A stretch of DNA of 64,000 nucleotides from Vibrio quintilis (lineage in GTDB: Bacteria; Pseudomonadota; Gammaproteobacteria; Enterobacterales; Vibrionaceae), in the NCBI RefSeq assembly GCF_024529975.1, contig NZ_AP024897.1, forward strand, positions 2,976,001 to 3,040,000, given 5' to 3'. Below are positions 36,201 to 45,440 of the stretch, in pieces. The position numbers and the translations under genes are program-made. A model generated the notes under the pieces. It worked only from the letters and a program-made list of their open reading frames with translations, did not search any database and was not told the origin of the DNA. The first letter of the stretch is position 1. Each line of letters starts with the position of its first letter.

Positions 36201-37415
36201 ATGCAAAATATCGGGATGTCATCAAAATTAGATAATGTCTGCTACGACATCAGGGGTCCGGTCTTAAAACATGCGAAACGCATGGAAGAAGAAGGTCATA
36301 AAATTCTGAAGCTGAATATCGGAAATCCCGCCCCGTTTGGTTTTGACGCCCCGGACGAAATTCTGGTTGATGTGATCCGTAACCTGCCCACCTCTCAGGG
36401 CTATGCTGACTCCAAAGGCATTTATTCAGCCCGTAAGGCCGTGGTTCAGCATTATCAGAAAAAAGGTCTGCGCAGTCTGGATGTTGAAGATGTGTATATC
36501 GGCAACGGCGTTTCTGAACTGATTGTGATGGCAATGCAGGCGCTGCTGAATAATGGTGACGAAATGCTGGTACCGGCGCCGGATTATCCGCTGTGGTCGG
36601 CCTCAGTGGCGCTATCCGGCGGAAGTGCGGTGCATTATTTGTGTGATGAGTCAGCAGACTGGTTTCCGGACCTTGATGATATCCGCAAAAAAATCACCCC
36701 GAAAACCCGCGGCATTGTGCTGATTAACCCGAACAACCCGACGGGTGCGGTTTACAGCCGGGATTTTCTGCTGGAAGTGATTGAAATCGCCCGCAAACAT
36801 AAGCTGATTATTTTTGCCGACGAAATCTACGACAAGATTTTGTATGACGGCGCCACCCATACCTCGATTGCAACACTGGCCGACGATGTGCTGATGGTGA
36901 CATTTAACGGCTTGTCTAAAGCATACCGCGTCTGTGGCTTCCGCAGCGGCTGGATGTTTTTATCCGGGCCGAAGCATCTGGCGCAGGAGTATGTGTCCGG
37001 GCTGGATATTCTCGCGTCAATGCGTTTGTGTGCCAATGTGCCGATGCAACACGCCATACAGACCGCACTGGGCGGTTATCAGAGTGTCAATGAACTGATT
37101 CTTCCCGGCGGGCGGTTGCTGGAGCAACGGGACCGTGCCTGGGAGATGATTAATGATATTCCCGGCGTTTCCTGCGTGAAGCCAAAGGGCGCGATGTATC
37201 TGTTCCCGAAAATCGATGCCAAAAAGTTTAATATCCGCGATGATCAGCTGATGGTGCAGGATTTTCTGATTCAGGAAAAGGTTTTGCTGGTTCAGGGCAC
37301 CGGATTTAACTGGCCGAAGCCTGATCACTTCCGGATTGTGACTCTGCCGCATGTGGAAGAACTGGAAATCGCCATCGGCCGTCTGGAACGTTTTTTAACC
37401 ACATACAAACAGTAA
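36201..37415 (+). CDS. alaA: Alanine transaminase AlaA (YfbQ)
   Basis: 404-residue class I PLP aminotransferase making alanine from pyruvate and glutamate. It is collinear with E. coli AlaA as I recall it: SSKLDNVCYDIRGPVLK, LKLNIGNPAPFGFDAPDEIL, INPNNPTGAVYS, FADEIYDKILYD, and the PLP-lysine segment TFNGLSKAYRVCGFRSGW. The final arginine for carboxylate binding is in HFRIVTLPHVEEL. Cytoplasmic. In E. coli this gene is next to yfbR; here yfbR lies 7.4 kb further on, after accessory genes. Confidence 0.95.
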   Translation: MQNIGMSSKLDNVCYDIRGPVLKHAKRMEEEGHKILKLNIGNPAPFGFDAPDEILVDVIRNLPTSQGYADSKGIYSARKAVVQHYQKKGLRSLDVEDVYIGNGVSELIVMAMQALLNNGDEMLVPAPDYPLWSASVALSGGSAVHYLCDESADWFPDLDDIRKKITPKTRGIVLINPNNPTGAVYSRDFLLEVIEIARKHKLIIFADEIYDKILYDGATHTSIATLADDVLMVTFNGLSKAYRVCGFRSGWMFLSGPKHLAQEYVSGLDILASMRLCANVPMQHAIQTALGGYQSVNELILPGGRLLEQRDRAWEMINDIPGVSCVKPKGAMYLFPKIDAKKFNIRDDQLMVQDFLIQEKVLLVQGTGFNWPKPDHFRIVTLPHVEELEIAIGRLERFLTTYKQ

Positions 37416-37607
37416 ATCAGACCGCTCTCAGCGCTGTACTTAAGGTTTGACTGATTCCGTCGCATCATTACCCTGTCAGCCGGGTAAAATACGACAGATT
37501 TTCAGTCAGACCTTTTTTAATATGGTCTGTCGGAAACAGCTCAGCCGGTCAACCCGGAAAAACGATCCTGTACAAAAAAAGTCCAGTAAAAATAGCGGAG
37601 TACATCA

Positions 37608-38396
37608 ATGAATTCACATAACCGGGCACTGATTACCGGCGCCTCCGGCGGCATTGGCATGGCGCTGGCACGCATCCATGCATCTCAGGGAGGGGATCTG
37701 GTCCTTGTGGCCCGCTCGGAAGATAAACTGAATCAGCTCAAAGAAGAACTGACCTCGCAATATGGCGTTGAGGTGGTGGTGATTATCGCCGATCTCTCAC
37801 TGCCGGATGCAGCAGACACCGTTTTCCGCCAGACGCAGAACACTGATTTGCAGATTGATATGCTGATCAACAATGCCGGTTTCGGCGGACACGGTTATTT
37901 TCACCAACGGGATGCAGCCACAGAGCAGTCCATGATCCAGGTGAATATCGCCAGCCTGACCCAACTGACCCACTGCTATCTGCCGGGCATGGTGTCACGC
38001 GGTCAGGGACAGATTCTGAATGTCTCTTCCATTGCCTCATTTTTCCCCGGCCCGCTGATGGCGGTTTACTACGCGACCAAAGCCTATGTCACTTCGTTTT
38101 CACTCGCACTGGCAGAAGAAGTGGCGGACAAAGGTGTCACCGTGACGGCGCTCTGCCCCGGCCCGGTCGATACCGGCTTTATCAGCACCGGCCAGCTGGA
38201 CAATGTTGCGGTGTTTCAGCATGCCCGGTCTGCCGAATCTGTCGCCCGGCTGGGTTACCAGGCGATGATACGCGGGCGGCTGGTTGCCTTTGATCACATC
38301 AAATACAGAGTGCTGGTGAACTGGATTGCCCCGCTGCTACCAAGAAAGCTGGAACTGAAGTTGTCCCGTCTGGCGATGGAGCGACAGGGAAAATAA
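37608..38396 (+). CDS. Short-chain dehydrogenase/reductase
   Basis: 262-residue classical SDR. The cofactor motif TGASGGIG is at residues 10-17, LINNAGFGG is the NNAG motif, and the catalytic Ser and YxxxK are in NVSSIASFFPGPLMAVYYATKAY. An Arg after the first strand (VLVARSEDKL) suggests NADPH preference. The C-terminal region FDHIKYRVLVNWIAPLLPRKLELKLS is basic/hydrophobic and may bind membrane or a lipophilic substrate. The substrate is unknown. It follows alaA by about 190 bp with its own likely promoter. Confidence 0.87.
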   Translation: MNSHNRALITGASGGIGMALARIHASQGGDLVLVARSEDKLNQLKEELTSQYGVEVVVIIADLSLPDAADTVFRQTQNTDLQIDMLINNAGFGGHGYFHQRDAATEQSMIQVNIASLTQLTHCYLPGMVSRGQGQILNVSSIASFFPGPLMAVYYATKAYVTSFSLALAEEVADKGVTVTALCPGPVDTGFISTGQLDNVAVFQHARSAESVARLGYQAMIRGRLVAFDHIKYRVLVNWIAPLLPRKLELKLSRLAMERQGK

Positions 38397-38414
38397 CCGC
38401 CTTCCGGCGGTCAA

Positions 38415-38600
38415 TTATTGCAGATCAATCAGCCACACGGCGGCTTTCAGCCGGGAATTCAGGGTTTTCAGCAGGTCTGCGGCTTCATTTTTTCTGGGTT
38501 TGTTCCATGACTGGGCCAGCACTTTGGTCAGGCGATCAGAAAGCGCCAGTTTACCCCCAGCACCACCAGCCTGCGCATTTCTGATCGACGCGGGCTTTAT
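38415..38600 (-). pseudogene. Remnant of a protein gene, 61 codons without a start
   Basis: An open minus-strand frame reads KPASIRNAQAGGAGGKLALS, then DRLTKVLAQSWNKPRKNEAA and a helical end LNSRLKAAVWLIDLQ before TAA. Composition is that of a real soluble protein. The frame is preceded immediately by an in-frame TAG at 38601 and contains no ATG, GTG or TTG suited to initiate near its beginning. It therefore looks like the 3' end of a lost gene. I do not recognise the parent family. Confidence 0.45.
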
Positions 38601-38829
38601 CTATTCAACCTGACTCACTATTTATCTGGCACAGATCTCATTTTGTTCAAACTGAGCATTCCTTCATCAATCGTTTATCCTTACACTGCATATGCATCCA
38701 ATTTTACATATATAAAAATCTTATTAATCAATTGGATACATTCGCTATATTTATGTCCGGAACATTGAAAAGGCTGCATTCATCCTGTTCAACAAGCCCC
38801 CGGACATCATTTACTAAAAGGATTACTCA

Positions 38830-39672
38830 ATGAAAAATATTGTCCCGGCTCTGGTGGCTGCAGCAGGCCTGTTTGCAACACCTTATATGGCTTATGCTTC
38901 GGCAGATTTCTCCGCTTCTCTGCTATCAGGTTCAAGAATTATCAACGGCACTCAGTCAGCCAAAAATCAATGGCCATTTATGGCTGTGCTTGTCACAAAA
39001 GGAAGTAATACCGTTTATAGCGGACAACTTTGTGACGGCACATTTCTTGGCGGCCGCTATGTTCTGACCGCAGCACACTGTGTTGTAGACGAATATACCG
39101 GCAAGAAAACGTCTGCAAATACGTTACAGGTTGCTATCGGTGTTTTTGATCTTAAAAGTTCATCAGCGAAGAAAAAACTCGTCAATGTTTCGAAAATTTA
39201 TTCACATCCCAAATATGACGGTATCGTCAATGATATCGCGATCCTGAAATTAGCCAAAGAGGTAAGCGGAACCAAAGTTCAGCTGGCAAGTCAGGATCTG
39301 GTGAATGCCTTACAAAACGGTAATACCACGACCGCCATCGGTTGGGGCGCCACTTCTGCGACTGAAGATATTTACCCGGCAAAACTTCGTCAGGTCGATA
39401 TGCCTTTCGTCGAGTGGCAGACTTGTCAGAACCTGAACAGTGAATATCTGAGTGTGGATGAGTCCAATGTGTGTGCCGGTTATCTTGAAGGCGGCAAAGC
39501 CACCTGTTACGGCGACAGCGGCGGCCCGCTGGTCTACAAAGATAACGGTGTTTATAAACAGATCGGGATTGATAGCTGGACAGGCGGCGACTGCGCTCAG
39601 GCCAATGCTTATGATGTATTTACCAACGTGGCTTATTACACCGACTGGATTAATAATATCATGAATAATTAA
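38830..39672 (+). CDS. Secreted trypsin-fold (S1) serine protease
   Basis: 280 residues. The signal peptide is MKNIVPALVAAAGLFATPYMAYA. A short propeptide ends GSR before IINGTQS, the usual zymogen activation point. The catalytic triad is seen in VLTAAHC, DIAILKL and GDSGGPLV, and six cysteines fit the three common disulfides. By hand alignment, S1-pocket position 189 is Ala rather than the trypsin Asp, 216 is Thr and 226 is Asp, so specificity may differ from trypsin. There is no GlyGly-CTERM tail, so it should be released. AAGGA precedes the ATG by seven bases. A strong terminator follows. Confidence 0.9.
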   Translation: MKNIVPALVAAAGLFATPYMAYASADFSASLLSGSRIINGTQSAKNQWPFMAVLVTKGSNTVYSGQLCDGTFLGGRYVLTAAHCVVDEYTGKKTSANTLQVAIGVFDLKSSSAKKKLVNVSKIYSHPKYDGIVNDIAILKLAKEVSGTKVQLASQDLVNALQNGNTTTAIGWGATSATEDIYPAKLRQVDMPFVEWQTCQNLNSEYLSVDESNVCAGYLEGGKATCYGDSGGPLVYKDNGVYKQIGIDSWTGGDCAQANAYDVFTNVAYYTDWINNIMNN

Positions 39673-39699
39673 TCTGCCCGGATAATGGTCATTACCAAG

Positions 39700-39736
39700 A
39701 CAGACAGATGCAACCGGGTTGCATCTGTCTGTTTTA
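39700..39736 (+). terminator. Terminator of the protease gene
   Basis: 15-bp perfect stem acagacagatgcaac/gttgcatctgtctgt with a three-base loop, then TTTA; 28 bp after the protease stop. It may also act on convergent transcripts. Confidence 0.8.
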
Positions 39737-39791
39737 CTTTCCGGCTTGATTTCCCGCCTGAATGGCAATGCCCCGGGATTAGCATCCTGCC

Positions 39792-41231
39792 TCAGGCATA
39801 TCTCAGGCTGGCATGATTGCAGACGAACTCCGCTTCAGGTCCGGAAAAATCCATCACCCGGTGGCAAAGTTTAGTCAGCAGATCTTTCTTGTGGCTGACC
39901 AGTATCATAGTGCAGCCAATCTCCTGCACAACTTCCATCAACAGTGCCAGTGTTTCCTTAGCGGTCAGCGGATCCAGCCGGGTGGCCGGTTCATCGGCAA
40001 TCAGGAGTTTGGGTTTCAACAGCAATACCCGTAACATTGCGAAACGTTGCAGCTCTCCGCCGGAAACCTGCCGCGGAGTACGCGTCAGCAGCTCCGGATG
40101 AAGATTGAGTCTTTGCATCATTTGCCGGACGGCAGACTGCTCAATCGCAAACTTGTTGCAAATGTCATCCATCAGTGTTCCCAAAGTACATTGGGGTGCA
40201 AATGCACCCGGCGGATCCTGATAAAGTTTCAGTTTTTCTCCCGGCCGGAATGATTCAAAATAATCAATCTTTCCTGACTGCTGCGGAATCAATCCCAGAA
40301 TGACCTGACATAAGGTGGATTTACCACAGCCGCTTGGTCCGCTGATTCCAAGTATTTCGCCTTTGTGCAGCGTGAATGACAGATCTTCCAGCAATACCCG
40401 GTTACCGGCGGCAATAGTCAACTGATGTGCACTCAACAGCGGCTGAGCCGCATGTTGCACCGGACTGTCCGGCCAGTGTTGCGGATGCGTTGCTTCTATC
40501 AGCTGACGGGTATAATCATGTTGAGGCTGACTGAGAATATCCTGCGCCACTCCCTGCTCAAGGATTTCGCCGTCACGCAGCACAATCAGCTGACCAGCCA
40601 GCTGTTCCGCAACCTGAGTATCATGCGTAATGGTAATCAGTGTTTCCCTGTCCCGGTGCTGAATCAACATATCAACCAGCCGGTCCCGGTGCAGATTATC
40701 CAGCCCTTTGGTCGGCTCATCTGCAATCAGTACTTTTCCGCCGGCACTGGTAGCACACAGATAAGCACTGCGCTGAGCCATACCTCCGGACAATTGCGCC
40801 GGATATTTCGTACCGTGCCCGCTCAGGCCAATCTCATCGAGCTGTCTGTCAAAAGATTGCTGTGCCTGTTCAGCACTCTGGCCGGAGACCAGCTCATGCA
40901 CTTCAGTCACCTGCCCACTGATTCGCATCAGTGGATCCAGCGCCAGCGAAGGCTCCTGCGGTAAAATAGAAAAGTCCGTTCCCCAGCACTGTTCACGTTC
41001 AGAGGGCGACAGGTTATGCAGAGCGCTGCCGGCAAGGTAAATTTCCCCGCTGGCGGTAAACCCTGGCGGTAAATCACCGATGATTGATTTCACCAGTAAG
41101 CTTTTTCCGGCTCCGGTTTCTCCCAGAATGGTCAGCGATTCACACCGAGCCAGTTCAAAACTGACCGGACCGACCATCCGCAACTCGCCGTGGAAAACTT
41201 CCAGATTGATCACTTTAAGCAACGGGGTCAT
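39792..41231 (-). CDS. Fused double ABC ATPase, peptide/nickel importer
   Basis: 479 residues with two nucleotide-binding domains: Walker A GETGAGKSLLV and GPSGCGKSTLC, signatures LSGGMAQR and VSGGELQR, Walker B VLIADEPTKGLD and LLIADEPATRLD. It is shorter than the double ATPase at 18676 because its linker and C-terminal oligopeptide extension are reduced. It is last in a four-gene minus-strand operon and overlaps the preceding permease gene by four bases (ATGA). Confidence 0.88.
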   Translation of the reverse strand: MTPLLKVINLEVFHGELRMVGPVSFELARCESLTILGETGAGKSLLVKSIIGDLPPGFTASGEIYLAGSALHNLSPSEREQCWGTDFSILPQEPSLALDPLMRISGQVTEVHELVSGQSAEQAQQSFDRQLDEIGLSGHGTKYPAQLSGGMAQRSAYLCATSAGGKVLIADEPTKGLDNLHRDRLVDMLIQHRDRETLITITHDTQVAEQLAGQLIVLRDGEILEQGVAQDILSQPQHDYTRQLIEATHPQHWPDSPVQHAAQPLLSAHQLTIAAGNRVLLEDLSFTLHKGEILGISGPSGCGKSTLCQVILGLIPQQSGKIDYFESFRPGEKLKLYQDPPGAFAPQCTLGTLMDDICNKFAIEQSAVRQMMQRLNLHPELLTRTPRQVSGGELQRFAMLRVLLLKPKLLIADEPATRLDPLTAKETLALLMEVVQEIGCTMILVSHKKDLLTKLCHRVMDFSGPEAEFVCNHASLRYA

Positions 41232-42052
41232 ACCAACTCCTCAGAATTTTTTCCCTGTGATAACAGATGACAGGACAAAATAATCATGGACACCACCACA
41301 ATCGGCTGAATCAGAACCCAGAAGGCCTGGTGATAATAACGGAACAGTTCCACCATCATCATACCCAGTTCCGCTCTGGGCGGCTTCAGGCCGACGTACA
41401 GAAAGCCGAGTGCAGCCAGCGCCAGCACAGCATTTCCGGCACCGAAGCAAGACAGGGTATATACATCATTTTTCATCACCGGCCAGATATGGCGGCGAAA
41501 CAGATACCAAGGACCAAAGCCGAATAAGCGGGAAGACTCAAACGCATCGGAACGGACGGCGATCATGGTCCGGCTGCGAATCACCCGGAAGAAATCCGCC
41601 CACATGGTAATCGAAATCGCGATAAACAAGAGCACAAATGAGCCGGGAAATATCGCCCCGAACAGCAGCACGATCACCAGTCCGGGTAAGGCCATCACAA
41701 TATTCACCCAGACCGAAAGAACCCGGTCCGCCCAGCCGCCTTTCCAACCGGCCCAGACTCCGGTAAGCAGACCGGTAACGACAGCCGTAGTGACACAGAG
41801 TCCGGCCATCATCAGTGAATTCAGAATCGCATCAGCCAGCCGGGCTGAATTGCTGCGCCCGAGATGATCGGTGCCCAGCGGCATCCCTTCAACCGGCGCT
41901 GAAAACACCAGATTGAGATTCTGGGCGGATGTACTGCCCTGGATCAGCAGTTTCTCGAACAACACAAACATGAACAGAAGGCAGAGCATTCCGATACCAC
42001 CCCATTGCGCACGGGACAGCTGAGCACAAAAGATACGCAGATGAAATATCAT
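41228..42052 (-). CDS. ABC importer permease, DppC/NikC type
   Basis: 274 residues and about six helices. The conserved extracytoplasmic GMPLGTDHLGRSNSARLADAI precedes the channel domain. The coupling loop lies around SDAFESSRLFGFGPWYLFRRHIWPV. Compared with typical DppC proteins, the EAA loop is degenerate (FESSRLFGFG for the usual AA-x-ALG), so the subfamily is divergent. Four-base overlaps join it to both neighbours. Confidence 0.85.
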   Translation of the reverse strand: MIFHLRIFCAQLSRAQWGGIGMLCLLFMFVLFEKLLIQGSTSAQNLNLVFSAPVEGMPLGTDHLGRSNSARLADAILNSLMMAGLCVTTAVVTGLLTGVWAGWKGGWADRVLSVWVNIVMALPGLVIVLLFGAIFPGSFVLLFIAISITMWADFFRVIRSRTMIAVRSDAFESSRLFGFGPWYLFRRHIWPVMKNDVYTLSCFGAGNAVLALAALGFLYVGLKPPRAELGMMMVELFRYYHQAFWVLIQPIVVVSMIILSCHLLSQGKNSEELV

Positions 42053-42999
42053 GCCGTAACCTCCGTATTCTGGCGGTAACGGGGATCCAGACTGTACTGA
42101 ATCATATCAATCAAGGTATTGATCACCACAAACAGCAACCCCATTAAAAGCGCCGCGCCCTGAATCACAGGCACATCCCGGCTGAAAACAGCATGAGACA
42201 GCGCGTGGCCAATCCCCGGCCAGGAAAACAGGGATTCAATCATCACGATACCTTCGATCAAACCTACCGCCTGCACACCGATAAACGCCATCACCGGCAG
42301 CGCGATATTCAGCCGCCCGTGACGTTGATAGGTTTGTGCCTCCGTCAGTCCTTTAAAGCGGGCAAAACGATAGAAAGGCGCCCTGAATACGGTTCTGGCT
42401 GTATTTCTGATCATCCGGTTAGATAACGCAGCGAGTGACAAAGCCAATGCAAGCGCCGGTAAAATAACATGTTCAGGACGACCAAAACCGGCGACCGGAA
42501 GCCAGTGCAAATGCAGGGCAAACAGCAAAATCAGAATCAGGCCAATCAGAAACACCGGCTGAGCCCGCATAAATCCGGAGAAAAACAGCGCGGCTTTATC
42601 GCTGATCGAGCCGGCATACCGGCCACAATAAACCCCGATCGGAAATGCAATCAGCAACGACACCAGCACCGCGATCAGAGCCAGCCATAACGAATAGCCT
42701 AAATGGTGGAATACTTTCTCAGCCACCGGTTCACCACTCAAGAGTGAATTGCCGAGGTGAAAATGACATAAGTCCCACAGCCAGCTGAAATACTGAGACA
42801 GCGGTGATTGTTCCAGCCCGAGTTCCTTTGAAACTGCTTTGGCCGCATCCAGATTGACGTAGTCATAACCATACCGCCCGGCAGCAATCCGGAATGCCAT
42901 ATCACCAGGCAGCAGTTTCATCATAATAAAAGTAATCGTTCCGACAGACCAGGCGACAAAAATCGCCTGGTATAACCGGTGAATCAATAGCTTAATCAT
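42049..42999 (-). CDS. ABC importer permease, DppB/NikB type
   Basis: 316 residues. N-terminal helix LIHRLYQAIFVAWSVGTITF, a periplasmic stretch with LDAAKAVSKELGLEQSPLSQ, and the coupling loop RFARFKGLTEAQTYQRHGRLNIALP followed by MIESLFSWPGIG, all diagnostic for the B-type permease. Ends LDPRYRQNTEVTA. Overlaps the binding-protein gene by eight bases and the next permease by four. Confidence 0.88.
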   Translation of the reverse strand: MIKLLIHRLYQAIFVAWSVGTITFIMMKLLPGDMAFRIAAGRYGYDYVNLDAAKAVSKELGLEQSPLSQYFSWLWDLCHFHLGNSLLSGEPVAEKVFHHLGYSLWLALIAVLVSLLIAFPIGVYCGRYAGSISDKAALFFSGFMRAQPVFLIGLILILLFALHLHWLPVAGFGRPEHVILPALALALSLAALSNRMIRNTARTVFRAPFYRFARFKGLTEAQTYQRHGRLNIALPVMAFIGVQAVGLIEGIVMIESLFSWPGIGHALSHAVFSRDVPVIQGAALLMGLLFVVINTLIDMIQYSLDPRYRQNTEVTA

Positions 43000-44527
43000 C
43001 GGTGGTTAACTCGGTCAGGTGGTAATCTATTTCGTAAGGATCAAATCTGAAACCGGAGATATGCTTCCTGAGGCCAACCAGCTGCTGGCTGTAAGCAATC
43101 GGAATCACCGGGAGTTCTTCTGCCAGAATCCGGGCCACTTCCTGTGACATCGCTGCTTCCTGCTCTGGCTCTTTCCCGCTGATAAGCATGGAAAGCAAGT
43201 GATGGATCCGCGGCGAATACCAGTTCATATGCCCCCAGTCACTTCCTTTCGGCGAAGAGAAGTCATTAAACAATATCGGCAAAGGGCTGCCCAACGTGCC
43301 AAAGTTACGTGCAATCAGTGCCATATTCAGCGAATTATCATGGTGTTTGAGCGGAATCACACTGGAGTTATCAATGTTCACATTAATCATGATACCGATA
43401 CGGGAAAGCTGATCCTGAATCGTTGTTGCCAGTACCGGCAATTCCGGACGGTCTGCATAAGTTGACAGCGTGAGTGAAAACAGCTGTCCATCGCGCTCAA
43501 GCCAGCCTTTATCGTTACGCCGCCAGCCCAGATGATACAAAAGCGCTTTCGCCGTATCGAGATTCTGTTTTGGCTGATAATCTTTAAGATGCCAGTCTGC
43601 CTGCGCATCAGAAAACAGCTGATAAGCCTGTGAACCAGGTGCATGCAGGATAGAAGAAGCAATCGCTTCACGGTTCAGCGCCAGACTAATCGCCTGCCGC
43701 GCCTGCTTTTCAGACAGGAAAGGATGCGTGTTATTGACTTTTAACAGAATGGTCCGGGGCAAATTATACGACTGGACGGAAACATCCGGGTTATCTGCAA
43801 ACATGGTCCGGCTGTTCGGGTCAATTGAGAATGCCATGTCAGCCTGACCACTTTCTACCATCAGAGCACGGCTTTCGCTCCGGTGCCCGGCCAGGTAACT
43901 GATTTCGTCAATCTCTCCCTGAGTTCCCCAGTATCCGTCAAAACGACGCACATCGGCTTTATGCGGCGCAGTCAGCTTTTGTACCTGATAAGGCCCGGTG
44001 CCGTAGAGCTGTGTGATCTGCCCGTTTTCATCATAAGCCGTCGGAGAAACAATTCCCAGACTGTAATGAGCCAGTACCGATAACAGCGGGACATAAGGCC
44101 GGCTGAGATGCAGGGTGAATGTATTGCCTTCAGCTGACATCGATTTCACCGGTATTTGTTTAATCACGCCAGGCTTTTCGCGGGCAAATGTCAGCGTTTT
44201 CAGTACCGCTTTCGCATCCAGTGGCGTGCCGTCATGGAACTTTACATTATCGCGAATTTTAAACTGCCAGGTTAATCCCCGGTCAGACTGTTTCCATTCA
44301 GTTGCCAGAAGTGGGATCACATGACCATCGGTTTCAATACCGGTCAAGGATTCAGTCACACCAAGGCGGCTGAAAATAAATCCGTTTTTAGATAAATCCA
44401 GTCCATGAAACTCAAAGGGACCAGAAATCGTGATGCGTGAAATCTGTGGTTCACTGTCTCGTTGATACAGACTGAAAGCAATCAGTCCGGCGACCAATAC
44501 AATAGCCAGGAAAAATAACTTTTTCAT
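42992..44527 (-). CDS. Family-5 substrate-binding protein of nickel/peptide type
   Basis: 511 residues. N-terminal hydrophobic anchor or signal (KKLFFLAIVLVAGLIAFSLY) without a lipobox cysteine. The family-5 phrases are LLATEWKQSDRGLTWQFKIR, DNVKFHDGTPLDAKAVLKTL and LYGTGPYQVQKL, and the ending VIPIAYSQQLVGLRKHISGF resembles NikA-like proteins. I lean to a metal-chelate or small-peptide ligand, but peptide and nickel binders cannot be separated by eye. First gene of the operon; the promoter should lie in 44528-44640. Confidence 0.83.
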   Translation of the reverse strand: MKKLFFLAIVLVAGLIAFSLYQRDSEPQISRITISGPFEFHGLDLSKNGFIFSRLGVTESLTGIETDGHVIPLLATEWKQSDRGLTWQFKIRDNVKFHDGTPLDAKAVLKTLTFAREKPGVIKQIPVKSMSAEGNTFTLHLSRPYVPLLSVLAHYSLGIVSPTAYDENGQITQLYGTGPYQVQKLTAPHKADVRRFDGYWGTQGEIDEISYLAGHRSESRALMVESGQADMAFSIDPNSRTMFADNPDVSVQSYNLPRTILLKVNNTHPFLSEKQARQAISLALNREAIASSILHAPGSQAYQLFSDAQADWHLKDYQPKQNLDTAKALLYHLGWRRNDKGWLERDGQLFSLTLSTYADRPELPVLATTIQDQLSRIGIMINVNIDNSSVIPLKHHDNSLNMALIARNFGTLGSPLPILFNDFSSPKGSDWGHMNWYSPRIHHLLSMLISGKEPEQEAAMSQEVARILAEELPVIPIAYSQQLVGLRKHISGFRFDPYEIDYHLTELTTDD

Positions 44528-44640
44528 ATAAATTACAAAACCATCAGTTAATATATGTTATAACATAACAACAAAGCCATATAGTATTCAATATATATTG
44601 ATTTAAATCAATATGTAATAATAGCTCAAATACGCTCATA

Positions 44641-44680
44641 TACACCCAAGCAACCTGAAGATGCAGGTTGTTTGGGTATA
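44641..44680. repeat. Dispersed palindromic repeat, imperfect copy
   Basis: tacacccaagcaacctg / caggttgtttgggtata around aagatg, a variant of the complete element at 35711-35757, in the gap between the ABC operon and yfbR. Confidence 0.75.
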
Positions 44681-44806
44681 GATGAATAAACAAAACCATA
44701 TTTCGTAAAACAAATGCAGGATGCAGTGTAAGATCTTTGAGATGCCCCGGTATTTTTGTTATTTTCATTCAACACCTTCAGCTTATCGGTTTAATCAATC
44801 AGCCTT

Positions 44807-45391
44807 ATGAAACAAAGTCATTTTTTTGCCTATCTGGCCCGAATGAAGTTAATCCAGCGCTGGCCGCTGATGCGTTCAGTTTCAACGGAAAATATTTCAG
44901 AACACAGTCTTCAGGTGGCATTCGTCGCTCACGCACTGGCTCTGATTAAGAATAAGAAATTTGGCGGGCAGCTGAATCCGGAACGCATCGCAATTCAGGC
45001 GATGTATCATGATTCCAGTGAAGTGTTAACCGGGGATTTACCCACACCGGTGAAGTATTATAATCCGGAAATATCCAGAGAATACAAAAAAATAGAAGCC
45101 GCTGCCGAGCATCAGTTACTGCAAATGCTGCCGGAGGAGTTTCAGGAAGACTTTGCCCCGTTTATCCGCTCAGACGCCGCTAACCCGGAAGATACTGCCA
45201 TTGTCAAACAGGCCGACTGTATCTGCGCTTACCTGAAATGTCTTGAAGAGATGAGTGCTGGCAATCATGAATTTTCCCGCGCCAGAAAACGTCTGGAAGT
45301 GACACTTGAAGAGAGAAAATCGCCGGAGATGGATTATTTCCTGTCGGTTTTTGCCCCAAGCTTCGAACTAACACTGGATGAGATCAGCTGA
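44807..45391 (+). CDS. yfbR: 5'-Deoxynucleotidase YfbR
   Basis: 194-residue HD-domain phosphatase that removes phosphate from deoxyribonucleoside 5'-monophosphates. Metal ligands are in [12 protein letters not shown] and [13 protein letters not shown], with the distal Asp in [14 protein letters not shown]. The start [20 protein letters not shown] is that of the family. It is normally found next to alaA, which here is separated by accessory genes. Confidence 0.94.
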   Translation: MKQSHFFAYLARMKLIQRWPLMRSVSTENISEHSLQVAFVAHALALIKNKKFGGQLNPERIAIQAMYHDSSEVLTGDLPTPVKYYNPEISREYKKIEAAAEHQLLQMLPEEFQEDFAPFIRSDAANPEDTAIVKQADCICAYLKCLEEMSAGNHEFSRARKRLEVTLEERKSPEMDYFLSVFAPSFELTLDEIS

Positions 45392-45440
45392 TCTTGTTAT
45401 CTGCCGGTCCTTGCTTCAAATTCAGGAACCAGATCAACAT

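Noticed and set aside
38397..38414. accgcc-ttcc-ggcggt hairpin after the SDR as a terminator
   Set aside because: Short stem without a following U-run.
39625..39672. GlyGly-CTERM tail on the protease as a rhombosortase substrate
   Set aside because: The protein ends TDWINNIMNN without the Gly-Gly, hydrophobic and basic segments.
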